Source: UMGS1052 sp045580005
GTDB taxonomy: Bacteria; Bacillota; Clostridia; Oscillospirales; CAG-382
Direction of reading: 5' to 3'
DNA: 26,965 nt
Assembly: GCA_045580005.1 (NCBI GenBank)
Contig: JAZNMZ010000081.1
Location: 1-26,965, forward strand
The translations under genes were made by a program, and so were the position numbers. This document shows, in pieces, positions 1 through 7,697 of this stretch; positions within the stretch are counted from its first letter, which is position 1; each line of letters starts with the position of its first letter. The notes beneath the pieces were generated by a model, which made no database searches, had not been told where the DNA came from, and was given only the letters and a program-made list of their open reading frames with translations.

Positions 1-44
1 TGTTAACAAATTTAGAAAAAATTTCAAAATTTTGTAAAAACCTC

Positions 45-73
45 TTGACTTTAATTGCTTAAAGTGATATACT
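45..73 (+). promoter_or_regulatory. Sigma-A-type promoter of the ABC importer operon
   Basis: A TTGACT -35 box (45-50) and a TATACT -10 box (68-73) are separated by exactly 17 bp. Transcription should begin near 80, giving a leader of about 48 nt before the first gene. That is too short for a T-box or most riboswitches. Confidence 0.75.
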
Positions 74-90
74 CTGTACATCAAAATAAA

Positions 91-107
91 GCCTCGGCAT
101 ATGAGGC
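91..107 (+). other. Small leader hairpin ahead of the binding-protein gene
   Basis: GCCTC (91-95) pairs with GAGGC (103-107), with a possible extra G-U pair, around a short loop. It has no following T-run, so it is not a terminator. It ends 6 nt before the AAGGAG ribosome binding site (114-119). It could stabilise the 5' end of the mRNA or modulate ribosome access, but this is inference. Confidence 0.35.
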
Positions 108-127
108 AAATCTAAGGAGTGTTTATT

Positions 128-1105
128 ATGAACATGAAGAAAGTTTTATGTATGATGACAGCCGTTCTTATGGTTGCAGTTTCTGCGCTTTCTATGACAG
201 CTTGTCAGCAGGAAGTTGTTGACGACGGTATTTACAGTATAGGTATCTGCCAGCTCGTACAGCACCCTGCACTTGACGCAGCTACAGAGGGCTTTAAGGC
301 TGCTCTCACAGAAAAGCTCGGCGACGGTGTTGCTTTTGACACACAGAATGCTTCCGGCGAAAAGACAACTTGTACAACTATTGTTTCCAAGTTTGTAAGT
401 GATAAGGTTGACCTTATCATGGCAAACGCAACAGACGCTCTTGCAGCTTCTGCAGAAGCTACAGACACAATCCCGGTTGTTGCCACTTCTATCACAGACT
501 ATGCAACTGCTCTCGGTATTGCTGACTGGAACGGCACAACAGGCTTTAATGTAACTGGTACATCCGACCTTGCTCCTCTTGATCAGCAGGCGGCTATGAT
601 TCTTGAGCTTGTTCCCGATGCACAGATTGTTGGTATTCTCTACTGCTCAGCTGAATCTAACTCAAAGTATCAGTCTGACAAGGTAGCAGAAGCTCTTACA
701 GCTCTTGGTGTTGAAACAATCAAGGAATTCACATTCGTTGACTCCAACGACATTACATCTGTTACACAGCAGGCTGTTTCTGAGTGTGATGTAATCTATG
801 TTCCCACAGACAACACAGCTGCAAACAACGCTGAAGCTATCAACAACATCGCAGAACCTGCAGGCATTCCGATCATCGCAGGTGAAGCAGGTATCTGCTC
901 CGGATGCGGTGTTGCAACTCTCAGTATCGAATACTACGACATCGGTTACCGCGCAGGTGAAATGGCCTACGATATCCTCGTAAACGGCGCAGATCCTGCT
1001 GAAATGCCTATCGAATACGCAGCAACAAGTGCAAAGCAGTATGTTCCTGCTAGAGCTGAAGTTCTCGGTCTTACAATCCCCGAAGACTATGCCGCAATGG
1101 AATAA
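128..1105 (+). CDS. ABC transporter substrate-binding lipoprotein (ABC_sub_bind/TrpX-like family)
   Basis: This is the extracytoplasmic solute-binding component of an importer completed by the next two genes. The 325-residue product starts with a lipoprotein signal (MNMKK, hydrophobic stretch, then a lipobox ending MTAC with Cys26 as the lipidated residue). The mature part has the two-lobed periplasmic-binding fold typical of PF04392: phrases such as GICQLVQHPALDAATEGF, an NATDA segment, PVVATSITD and a C-terminal GYRAGEMAYDIL helix. The ATG at 128 was chosen because AAGGAG lies 8 nt upstream; a GTG at 119 overlaps that site. Family members have been linked to tryptophan or other aromatic amino acids in Firmicutes (TrpX), but the ligand cannot be read from sequence. 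No Trp-specific T-box is present here, so the substrate is left open. Confidence 0.88.
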   Translation: MNMKKVLCMMTAVLMVAVSALSMTACQQEVVDDGIYSIGICQLVQHPALDAATEGFKAALTEKLGDGVAFDTQNASGEKTTCTTIVSKFVSDKVDLIMANATDALAASAEATDTIPVVATSITDYATALGIADWNGTTGFNVTGTSDLAPLDQQAAMILELVPDAQIVGILYCSAESNSKYQSDKVAEALTALGVETIKEFTFVDSNDITSVTQQAVSECDVIYVPTDNTAANNAEAINNIAEPAGIPIIAGEAGICSGCGVATLSIEYYDIGYRAGEMAYDILVNGADPAEMPIEYAATSAKQYVPARAEVLGLTIPEDYAAME

Positions 1106-1127
1106 TCTTAAAAGATAATTTATAACG

Positions 1128-1159
1128 AAAAGCGATAAGCTTCTGGCTTGCCGCTTTTT
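1128..1159 (+). terminator. Intercistronic hairpin with T-run (partial terminator)
   Basis: AAAAGCG (1128-1134) pairs with CGCTTTT (1152-1158), and an inner TAAGC/GCTTG stem closes a 5-nt loop; TTTTT follows. It lies between the binding-protein gene and the permease gene, which then has its own AAAGGAG site. The likely role is leaky termination or 3'-end protection, so that more binding protein than transporter is made. This is inferred from position and structure. Confidence 0.6.
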
Positions 1160-1184
1160 GTTGTATTTATAAAGGAGTCATTTA

Positions 1185-2102
1185 ATGTTAGAATTCATTC
1201 AGTCTTTGCCCTCCCCGATTGCTCAAGGTATTATCTGGGGTATTATGGCAATAGGTGTATACATAACCTTCAGAATACTCGACCTTGCCGACCTTACGGT
1301 TGACGGAAGCCTTGCGACAGGCGGCGCTGTTCTCGTAGTGCTTACGACATCGGGTATGAATATTTACCTGGCCCTTGCGTTAGCATTTATCGCAGGCTGT
1401 CTTGCAGGCCTTGCGACAGGTCTTTTGCACACCAAGCTGGGCATACCGGCAATTCTTGCGGGAATACTTACACAGCTTGCCCTATACTCTGTAAATCTCC
1501 GTATCATGAGCGGCAGATCAAACTCCCCTATCAGCTGGAGAAACTACGATCTTATCGTTTCGTCTAGAACCACAGTGCTTCCAAAAACAATACTTGTCAG
1601 CGCAATATTCGCAGCAGTAATTATTGCTATTCTCTATTGGTTTTTTGGCACTGAGCTCGGAAGAACTATCCGCGCAACAGGCTGTAACGCAGCAATGGCA
1701 AGAGCAAACGGTATAAATATAGACACAAGGAAAATAATAGGTCTTGTTGTATCAAACGGTCTTGTCGCCCTCTCAGGTGGACTGCTTGCCCAGTTCTCGG
1801 GTACTGCCGACATCAATATGGGTAGAGGAGCTATTGTTATTGGTCTTGCTGCTGTTATTATCGGCGAGGTTATTTTCTCAAAAATTTTTAAGAACTTTGC
1901 ACTCCGACTTGTTTCGGCAGTTATCGGTGCAATCATTTACTATATAGTAATAGCAGCAGTGCTCAAGCTCGGTCTTAACGCCAACGATCTCAAGCTTCTC
2001 ACAGCGCTTGTTGTTGCTATCTTCCTTGGTATTCCTTTTCTCAAAGGTAAGCTCGCGCCGAAAAAAGCAAAGTCAAAAAAAGGGGGTAAAGAAAATGCTT
2101 GA
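1185..2102 (+). CDS. ABC transporter permease (branched-chain/sugar-type BPD_transp_2 family)
   Basis: This 305-residue polytopic membrane protein is the channel subunit for the preceding binding protein. About eight hydrophobic segments are visible. The N-terminal region carries the phrase ILDLADLTVDGSLATGGAV, characteristic of permeases paired with ABC_sub_bind proteins. The internal stretch GRTIRATGCNAAMARANGI is the likely cytoplasmic coupling loop that contacts the ATPase. The C-terminus is lysine-rich (KGKLAPKKAKSKKGG), as expected for a cytoplasmic tail. An AAAGGAG ribosome binding site at 1171-1177 sets the ATG. The last 8 nt overlap the start of the ATPase gene, so the two are probably translationally coupled. 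Known homologues include TrpY-like permeases; the substrate is undetermined. Confidence 0.88.
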   Translation: MLEFIQSLPSPIAQGIIWGIMAIGVYITFRILDLADLTVDGSLATGGAVLVVLTTSGMNIYLALALAFIAGCLAGLATGLLHTKLGIPAILAGILTQLALYSVNLRIMSGRSNSPISWRNYDLIVSSRTTVLPKTILVSAIFAAVIIAILYWFFGTELGRTIRATGCNAAMARANGINIDTRKIIGLVVSNGLVALSGGLLAQFSGTADINMGRGAIVIGLAAVIIGEVIFSKIFKNFALRLVSAVIGAIIYYIVIAAVLKLGLNANDLKLLTALVVAIFLGIPFLKGKLAPKKAKSKKGGKENA

Positions 2103-2889
2103 AATAAAGAATGTACACAAAACCTTTAACCCCGGCACAATCAACGAAAAAAAGGCGTTGTGCGGTATTAACCTTACCCTCAATGACGGCGACTTCGTCA
2201 CTGTCATTGGCGGCAACGGTGCCGGCAAGTCGACTCTTCTCAATATGATTACCGGCGTATATATGGTTGACGAGGGTGAGATCATCATCGACGGTATTGA
2301 TGTCACAAGACTTCCCGAATATAAGCGTGCAAAGTACTTCGGCAGAGTTTTCCAGGACCCTATGACAGGAACTGCTGCAGACATGGAAATTGAAGAAAAC
2401 CTGGCTCTCGCTGCACGCAGAGGAAAAATGTCAACTCTCAAGCCCGGCGTTACAAAAAAAGAAAGAGGCTTTTTCAAAGAGCAGCTCGCCCGACTCGACC
2501 TGGGTCTTGAAAACAGACTCACATCTAAGGTAGGTCTTCTCTCGGGTGGACAAAGACAAGCAATCACGCTTCTGATGGCCTCAATGAGCAACCCCAAGCT
2601 CCTGCTGCTTGACGAGCACACAGCGGCTCTTGACCCGAAGACAGCAGCGAAGGTGCTTGATATCACAAAAGAAATTGTTGCGGAAAATAATCTGACAACG
2701 CTTATGATCACTCACAACATGAAAGACGCTATCACCTACGGCAACCGTCTTATTATGATGCACAACGGCGGCATCATCCTTGATGTTTCAGGCGAGGAAA
2801 AGCAAAAGCTCACGGTTGAAAACCTGCTTGCAGCATTCTCAAAGCTCTCTGGAACACAGTTTGCAAACGACCGTACACTACTTTCTTAA
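2095..2889 (+). CDS. ABC transporter ATP-binding protein
   Basis: This 264-residue cytoplasmic ATPase powers the importer. Walker A is GGNGAGKST at residues 39-47. The signature motif LSGGQRQA, the Walker B LLLLDEHTAALD and the switch histidine in MITHNM all follow in the expected order, so the domain looks intact. The ATG at 2095 was chosen because AGGGGGT lies just upstream at 2081-2087; an in-frame start at 2008 would read 87 nt into the permease gene without a good ribosome site. The 8-nt overlap with the permease and the terminator after the stop mark it as the last gene of a three-gene operon. Confidence 0.92.
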   Translation: MLEIKNVHKTFNPGTINEKKALCGINLTLNDGDFVTVIGGNGAGKSTLLNMITGVYMVDEGEIIIDGIDVTRLPEYKRAKYFGRVFQDPMTGTAADMEIEENLALAARRGKMSTLKPGVTKKERGFFKEQLARLDLGLENRLTSKVGLLSGGQRQAITLLMASMSNPKLLLLDEHTAALDPKTAAKVLDITKEIVAENNLTTLMITHNMKDAITYGNRLIMMHNGGIILDVSGEEKQKLTVENLLAAFSKLSGTQFANDRTLLS

Positions 2890-2900
2890 AACATACAAAA

Positions 2901-2925
2901 AGGCAGCTATAAAGCTGCCTTTTTT
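2901..2925 (+). terminator. Rho-independent terminator of the ABC importer operon
   Basis: A perfect 8-bp stem (AGGCAGCT / AGCTGCCT) with a 4-nt loop is followed by six T residues. The -35 box of the next gene begins just two bases after the T-run, so the operon end and the next promoter are back to back. Confidence 0.9.
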
Positions 2926-2926
2926 A

Positions 2927-2955
2927 TTGACATAGCGGTAAATGTGCGGTATAAT
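2927..2955 (+). promoter_or_regulatory. Consensus promoter of the GH26-like gene
   Basis: TTGACA (2927-2932) and TATAAT (2950-2955) are both perfect matches to the vegetative consensus, with the ideal 17-bp spacing. Initiation should fall near 2962, leaving a leader of about 24 nt that contains GGGAGG. No operator-like repeat is visible over it. Confidence 0.88.
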
Positions 2956-2985
2956 TTCTTTAGAAAACAATCATGGGAGGCAAAG

Positions 2986-4962
2986 ATGAAAAAATATATA
3001 TTTCTCATTATTGCAATACTGACTCTTACTTTTGTAACAACGGCATCCGCCACACAGGTGTTTATTGACGGAGTTGAAGTGCCATTTACCGAAAGCTCGG
3101 GAAGCCCTTTTATCGACAACTCGCGCACTCTCGTGCCTTTGAGAGTCACAATGGAAAGTTTTGGTGCCACAGTTTCGTGGGATGCCGAAACGAGCACAGC
3201 AATTGTAAGAAAAGGCACGACAACCGTAAAATGCACAATCGGCGAAATGTCGATAACCAGGAACGGTGTAAGGATTGACAACGACGCAGCGGCTGTTATC
3301 AAAGACTCAAGAACATATCTTCCGATAAGGGCGGTGCTGGAAGCTTTCGGTGCTACTGTTTCGTGGGACGGCTCGGTAAGAGTTGTATCCGGAAGCGCAG
3401 GCTCGCTTGTATATGATATTGAAAACGCTCCATCTGTCACAACAAACTACTGGGGCATATGGTCTGACGCACTTGCAAAAAAAGCCGACCTCGACTATAT
3501 CGGTGCCATTGACACTATTAAATCAATATCAAATATTTTTATTACCAAAAACGACAGCTCGAGCAATGCTATGCTTTTCAAGCACCTTGGCGAATGCTAC
3601 TCTGCACTGTCACAGTATGACAACGCTTCTGCCTGCTTTTCAAGAGAGGCATACTATTGGAGCATAACACCGGGACAGCAAGAGAGCAGAATTGATGCCG
3701 ACCGCAGGGCAGATCTCATCTCCACAGGCTCACAGGTATATGTACGGACTGATGACAAAAGCTATGGTGCAAAAGGCAACTTTAACGACATATATGAAAC
3801 TGAAAGCTCTATACTTCTCGGTGCATACGCCGAAGGTGATACGAATATATATAACCCATACAATCCCGACAGCTTTTATATGAAAAGCTTCCCGGAGCTT
3901 GTCGGAAAAGATATGGCGGCATATCTTATATACTTCCCTTTCGGCAGGGATATTACCTCTTATCAGACACACTTTGATTATGCCGCACAGCATAACAAGA
4001 TAATACAGATAGCACTTGAGCCGCACAGCGGCCTTGCATCGGTGAGCGACAATGACGGCTATATCACAAATCTTGCAAAAACACTTGAAGCGCAAGACTG
4101 CCGCTTTATGTTGCGCTTTGCCGGTGAGATGAATGATACCACAAGCACCTGGTACTCAGAGCCGTCGCTCTTTATTGAAAAATTCAGACTTGTGGCAGAT
4201 ATTTTTCACAAATACGCGCCGAGTGTACCTGTTATATGGGCACCGAACCACTACCCCGAGGACAATATGGACGACTACTACCCGGGCGATGAATATGTAG
4301 ACTATGTGGGTATTTCCTCTTATAAAATGCACCAGCCGATAACAGACCCTCTTGGTCTGGGGGTTGACAGAAGCCGCTGGAGCAGTCAGCTCGACACAAT
4401 TTACAGTCTTTATGGTGACAGTAAGCCTATTATCATCGTTGAGGGCGGAGCGTCGTATATGGACTATGACACATGGGCTGATATTACGGAATTTGCATCA
4501 TATCAGCTTGAAGATTTTTACACCTATCTGCCGATAAAGTATCCGAATGTACGCGCTGTGTTTATTTTTAACAGCGACAGACAGAGAATGAAGTTCTCTC
4601 TTTCGAACAACACATCATACCTTGCAGCATACAAAAACGGCATAGCCTCTCCCCTTTACTCAGGAGATTATAAGAGCGACAACGACAGATACATATATGA
4701 ATACTATGAACTCGGCAACAATGTAAAGGTAAAGCCTGCACCTACAGAGCTGTGCGCTTATATCAGAACGCCCGAGAACGACATCGGCAGCGTCGTATAC
4801 TTCATCAACGGCGTCAAAGTCGGCAGTACAACAGAAGCCCCCTACTCTATTCCATTTGACTTCAGCGAATACGACGCAAGCACGGTGGAAATAAATCTAA
4901 AAGCATATAACACAAGCGGCACACAGGTAACAGACTATACTGTAACTATAAAAGTACAGTAA
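2986..4962 (+). CDS. Secreted multidomain protein with GH26-like glycoside hydrolase domain
   Basis: The 658-residue product begins with a signal peptide (MKKYIFLIIAILTLTF, ending near TASA). Residues about 24-133 hold a copper-amine-oxidase N-terminal-type domain with two SRTLVPLR/SRTYLPIR repeats, a module common on clostridial surface proteins. A helical, TPR-like stretch follows (about 150-240). Residues about 270-550 resemble GH26 (beta-mannanase clan): RFAGEMND supplies a candidate acid/base Glu381 and IIIVEGGAS a candidate nucleophile Glu486. The 105-residue spacing fits the family, and PVIWAPN and YVDYVGISSY are also GH26-like. The residue before Glu381 is Gly, where GH26 mannanases have His, so activity and substrate are uncertain. 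The last ~65 residues look like a bacterial Ig-like domain. The start follows GGGAGG at 2975-2980. It is transcribed alone. Mannan or another beta-glycan is a plausible but unproven substrate. Confidence 0.82.
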   Translation: MKKYIFLIIAILTLTFVTTASATQVFIDGVEVPFTESSGSPFIDNSRTLVPLRVTMESFGATVSWDAETSTAIVRKGTTTVKCTIGEMSITRNGVRIDNDAAAVIKDSRTYLPIRAVLEAFGATVSWDGSVRVVSGSAGSLVYDIENAPSVTTNYWGIWSDALAKKADLDYIGAIDTIKSISNIFITKNDSSSNAMLFKHLGECYSALSQYDNASACFSREAYYWSITPGQQESRIDADRRADLISTGSQVYVRTDDKSYGAKGNFNDIYETESSILLGAYAEGDTNIYNPYNPDSFYMKSFPELVGKDMAAYLIYFPFGRDITSYQTHFDYAAQHNKIIQIALEPHSGLASVSDNDGYITNLAKTLEAQDCRFMLRFAGEMNDTTSTWYSEPSLFIEKFRLVADIFHKYAPSVPVIWAPNHYPEDNMDDYYPGDEYVDYVGISSYKMHQPITDPLGLGVDRSRWSSQLDTIYSLYGDSKPIIIVEGGASYMDYDTWADITEFASYQLEDFYTYLPIKYPNVRAVFIFNSDRQRMKFSLSNNTSYLAAYKNGIASPLYSGDYKSDNDRYIYEYYELGNNVKVKPAPTELCAYIRTPENDIGSVVYFINGVKVGSTTEAPYSIPFDFSEYDASTVEINLKAYNTSGTQVTDYTVTIKVQ

Positions 4963-4989
4963 AAAAATCCCCCACATGGGGGATTTTTT
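4962..4989. terminator. Bidirectional terminator between convergent genes
   Basis: CCCCC (4969-4973) and GGGGG (4978-4982) enclose an ACAT loop, flanked by a run of A on the left and T on the right. It therefore forms a U-tailed terminator on both strands. It overlaps the stop codons of the GH26-like gene and the Dabb gene, which converge here. Confidence 0.9.
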
Positions 4990-5272
4990 ATATTTCATAG
5001 TCTATCGCCTTTCTTGAAATTCTCAATTCGGCATGAAGTGATGCCGCGGCAACATGACGAGGATCGGTTTTATATTTATTAAGATCCTCCATAGAGTCAA
5101 AGGTTGCTACGAGCACTGCGTTATACTCATTCTCAGGCTCTATGTTGATACCAACCTCCATATCTCTTATTACCTCTATCTTTCCGTAAAGGTCCATGAG
5201 CGCGTCGAGAAACTCTCTTATCTGCTGCTCACAGTCCTCTTTGAACTTCCACATAACAATATGTCTTACCAT
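4988..5272 (-). CDS. Dabb-domain (stress-responsive A/B barrel) protein
   Basis: A 94-residue protein that fits the Dabb family (PF07876), a ferredoxin-like dimeric alpha/beta barrel. Visible hallmarks are the opening VRHIVMWKFKE, the central EVGINIE strand, the FDSMEDLNKYKTDPRHVAA segment and a short final strand. Bacterial members are mostly uncharacterised; some plant and bacterial relatives are stress-induced or act as small cyclases, so no reaction is assigned. GGAG (5278-5281 on the complement) sits 5 nt from the ATG. It is monocistronic, with its own promoter and terminator, and unrelated in function to its neighbours. Confidence 0.85.
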   Translation of the reverse strand: MVRHIVMWKFKEDCEQQIREFLDALMDLYGKIEVIRDMEVGINIEPENEYNAVLVATFDSMEDLNKYKTDPRHVAAASLHAELRISRKAIDYEI

Positions 5273-5307
5273 AGCTTCTCCTTATTTTACAAATCCGTAA
5301 TGTAAAT

Positions 5308-5336
5308 ATTCTAATATACCTGCGCCCTTTTGTCAA
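5308..5336 (-). promoter_or_regulatory. Promoter of the Dabb gene
   Basis: On the complement, TTGACA (5336-5331) and TAGAAT (5313-5308) are spaced by 17 bp. It is divergent from the GNAT promoter at 5393-5421, with about 56 bp of very AT-rich DNA between the two. Confidence 0.75.
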
Positions 5337-5392
5337 TAGTGTTTTTTTATGTAAATTGCTATATATTTTTTATACAATTTATGTAAAAATCG

Positions 5393-5421
5393 TTGCAAAA
5401 AAGGACAAAATGTGATATACT
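5393..5421 (+). promoter_or_regulatory. Promoter of the GNAT-gltX-glnS run
   Basis: TTGCAA (5393-5398) and TATACT (5416-5421) are 17 bp apart, and TG one base before the -10 makes it an extended -10 promoter. Predicted initiation near 5428 is only about 9 nt before the first in-frame ATG (5437), which bears on the start choice for the next gene. Confidence 0.7.
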
Positions 5422-5454
5422 AAATTATTAAATGATATGAATGTGAGATTCGGT

Positions 5455-5985
5455 ATGGATTTTGTTTTTCTCCCGAGGCAGGAGTATGAATATCACGAGC
5501 TTCATTACAGATACACCTCGGACGAATATTACAAAACACAGGCAAACGAAAGCGAGGACGGTTTTTCGTTCAGCTTTATTCGCGAAAAGCTGCCCGAGGC
5601 ACTCTACCATGACAGCTATGATACCCTCTATCAGCCATATTGGCAAAACTGCAGCGCCTACGCTGCGGTAGAAAACGGTGAGATACTGGGATATATCGAG
5701 CTTGAGCGCGAGGAATGGAACGCGAGGCTGCGAATTACAAATCTGCTTATAAAAGAAGGACACCGCAGAAAAGGAATTGGAAAATTCTTAATAAAGAGAG
5801 CCGAAGAAATTGCGCTCAACGAAGACTTCCGTCTTATTGTGCTCGAAACTCAGACCTGCAATGTGATAGCTATTGACTTTTATCTTGCCTGTTCTTTCCG
5901 TTTTGCAGGTACAAACATCTTCTTTTATTCAAACGATGACATCGGTGAAAAAGAAGTAATGATTGAAATGGTAAAATTATTATAA
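5455..5985 (+). CDS. GNAT family N-acetyltransferase
   Basis: This 176-residue protein transfers an acetyl group from acetyl-CoA to an unidentified amine. The GNAT core is clear: GEILGYIELE (strand 4 region), ITNLLIKEGHRRKGIGKFLIKRAEEIA with the pyrophosphate-binding RRKGIG at about 104-109, then LETQTCNVIAIDFYLACSFRFAGTNIFFY. The N-terminal ~60 residues, rich in Tyr and acidic residues, would form the acceptor site and show no specific subfamily mark. The start is uncertain. ATG 5437 adds six residues but lies about 9 nt from the predicted transcript start, with no ribosome site. ATG 5455 has a weak GTGAG 7 nt upstream and was preferred. Only 23 nt separate it from gltX, so co-transcription with the synthetases is likely. 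Confidence 0.82.
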   Translation: MDFVFLPRQEYEYHELHYRYTSDEYYKTQANESEDGFSFSFIREKLPEALYHDSYDTLYQPYWQNCSAYAAVENGEILGYIELEREEWNARLRITNLLIKEGHRRKGIGKFLIKRAEEIALNEDFRLIVLETQTCNVIAIDFYLACSFRFAGTNIFFYSNDDIGEKEVMIEMVKLL

Positions 5986-6008
5986 CTAAAATGAAGGTAG
6001 GTAAAACT

Positions 6009-7679
6009 ATGGACAACTTGAAGCTCGCAGAGCTTGCTAAAGCTATATTCCCCGAGCTTACGGAAGCAGATACAATAGAATCTTTGGAGGAGCGCTTTCC
6101 TCCGAGAGATCTCCCCGAGGGTACAAAGGTTACCCGTATGGCGCCGAGCCCCACAGGCTCTATGCACCTCGGCAATCTCTACGGCGCACTTGCCGACGAG
6201 CGTGTGGCTCATTCAACAGGCAACGGCGTATTTATACTCAGAATCGAAGACACCGACGACAAGAGAGAGGTTCCCGGTGCTGTTGAGAAAATTCTCAAAT
6301 ATCTCGGTGGATTCGGGCTCGGCTTTGACGAGGGGGCAGTTGCCGACGGAGACAAGGGCGATTACGGTCCGTACAGACAGCGCAGCCGTGCTCTTTACTA
6401 TCACATTGTTGCGCGTAAGCTGATACTTGACGGCAGAGCGTATCCCTGCTTCTGCAGCGAAAAGGACCTTGAGGATGCACACAAGGCACAGGAAGCGGCT
6501 AAGGACAATTTCGGCTATTACGGAAAGTATGCCGTACACCGCGATATGCCTGTTGATGAAGCGATAGCAAAAATTAAAAACGGCGAGAAGTTTGTTCTCA
6601 GATTCAAATCTCTCGGCGACCCGAACAAGAAAACGCAGTTCAAGGATTCTATAAAGGGCAATCTTGAAATTCCCGAGAACGACCAGGACTTTGTACTCTT
6701 AAAGTCCGACGGAATACCCACATACCACTTTGCCCATGTTGTTGACGACCACTTTATGAGAACGACTGATGTTATCCGAGGCGAAGAGTGGCTGTCCACT
6801 CTCCCCTGGCATATCGAGCTGTGGGGTGCGTGCGGTTTCCGCAAGCCGAGATTCTGCCACACATCGCAGGTGCTCAAGTTTGATGAGGAGCTCGGCACAA
6901 AGCGCAAGATGTCAAAGCGTAAGGATCCCGAATGCTCACTTGAATTCTATTACACAGCAGGCTACCCTCAGACAGCGGTAATCGAATATCTTATGACTCT
7001 TCTCAACTCAAACTACGAGCAGTGGAGAAGCGCAAATCCCGACAAGAGCTACAGAGAATTTCCCTTTTCTACAAACAAGATGAGTGCGTCGGGTGCTCTC
7101 TTTGACCTTGCAAAGCTCAACGATATATCAAAGAATGTTGTAGCAAGAATGACAGCTGATCAGGTTTATGACGGTGCGTCAGTGTGGGCAAGCGAATATG
7201 ACGAGCCTTTCTACGCTCTTCTCACCAAAAATCCCGAATATTCCAAAGCGATATTTGCAATAGGCCGCGGCGGAAAGAAGCCACGCAAGGACTTTGGCAC
7301 ATGGAGTGAAGTAAAGGACTTTATTTCCTACTTCTTTGACGAGCTTTTTGAAATAAAGGACACCTACCCCGAAAATGTTGCAAAAGAGGACATTGCAGGT
7401 ATTCTTACCGACTACGCAAAGGCTTACAGCAAGGGCGACGACCAGAATGTTTGGTTTGAAAAGATAAAGGAAATATCCGAAAAATACGGTTACACTTCCG
7501 ATATGAAAGCATATAAGGCAAACCCCGCTGCTTTCAAGGGCAATGTTTCGGATGTCAGTACGGTAATAAGAGTGGCAATCACAGGCAGACAGAACTCGCC
7601 CGATATGTACTCTATCATGCAGCTGCTCGGTGAGCAAAAGAGTATAGACCGTATACTCGCCTGTGCGAAGAATATATAA
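6009..7679 (+). CDS. gltX: Glutamate--tRNA ligase (GluRS)
   Basis: This cytoplasmic class I synthetase charges tRNA-Glu with glutamate. The Rossmann-fold HIGH signature is MHLG (residues 52-55, in APSPTGSMHLGNL) and the KMSKS loop is KMSKR (300-304). Between them lie the family phrases RIEDTD, YPCFCSEKDL and SDGIPTYHFAHVVDDH. The 556-residue length is somewhat above the usual 470-500. About 40 residues precede the catalytic fold, where most GluRS begin within ten residues of it, and the C-terminal anticodon-binding part is diverged. ATG 6009 was chosen because AAGGTAGG (5994-6001) precedes it; ATG 5991 lacks a ribosome site. It is followed 18 nt later by glnS, suggesting one transcript for both synthetases. 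Confidence 0.93.
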   Translation: MDNLKLAELAKAIFPELTEADTIESLEERFPPRDLPEGTKVTRMAPSPTGSMHLGNLYGALADERVAHSTGNGVFILRIEDTDDKREVPGAVEKILKYLGGFGLGFDEGAVADGDKGDYGPYRQRSRALYYHIVARKLILDGRAYPCFCSEKDLEDAHKAQEAAKDNFGYYGKYAVHRDMPVDEAIAKIKNGEKFVLRFKSLGDPNKKTQFKDSIKGNLEIPENDQDFVLLKSDGIPTYHFAHVVDDHFMRTTDVIRGEEWLSTLPWHIELWGACGFRKPRFCHTSQVLKFDEELGTKRKMSKRKDPECSLEFYYTAGYPQTAVIEYLMTLLNSNYEQWRSANPDKSYREFPFSTNKMSASGALFDLAKLNDISKNVVARMTADQVYDGASVWASEYDEPFYALLTKNPEYSKAIFAIGRGGKKPRKDFGTWSEVKDFISYFFDELFEIKDTYPENVAKEDIAGILTDYAKAYSKGDDQNVWFEKIKEISEKYGYTSDMKAYKANPAAFKGNVSDVSTVIRVAITGRQNSPDMYSIMQLLGEQKSIDRILACAKNI

Positions 7680-7697
7680 AGACCAAAGGAGATTGTT

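Noticed and set aside
1..127. Possible T-box or riboswitch ahead of the TrpX-like gene
   Set aside because: The predicted transcript start at about 80 leaves only some 48 nt, far too short for a T-box, and no T-box sequence or terminator/antiterminator pair is visible.
2073..2711. A 212-codon open frame on the minus strand
   Set aside because: It lies wholly within the ATPase and permease genes in antisense. It has no ribosome site and its translation is low-complexity Ser/Arg-rich, like an antisense shadow.
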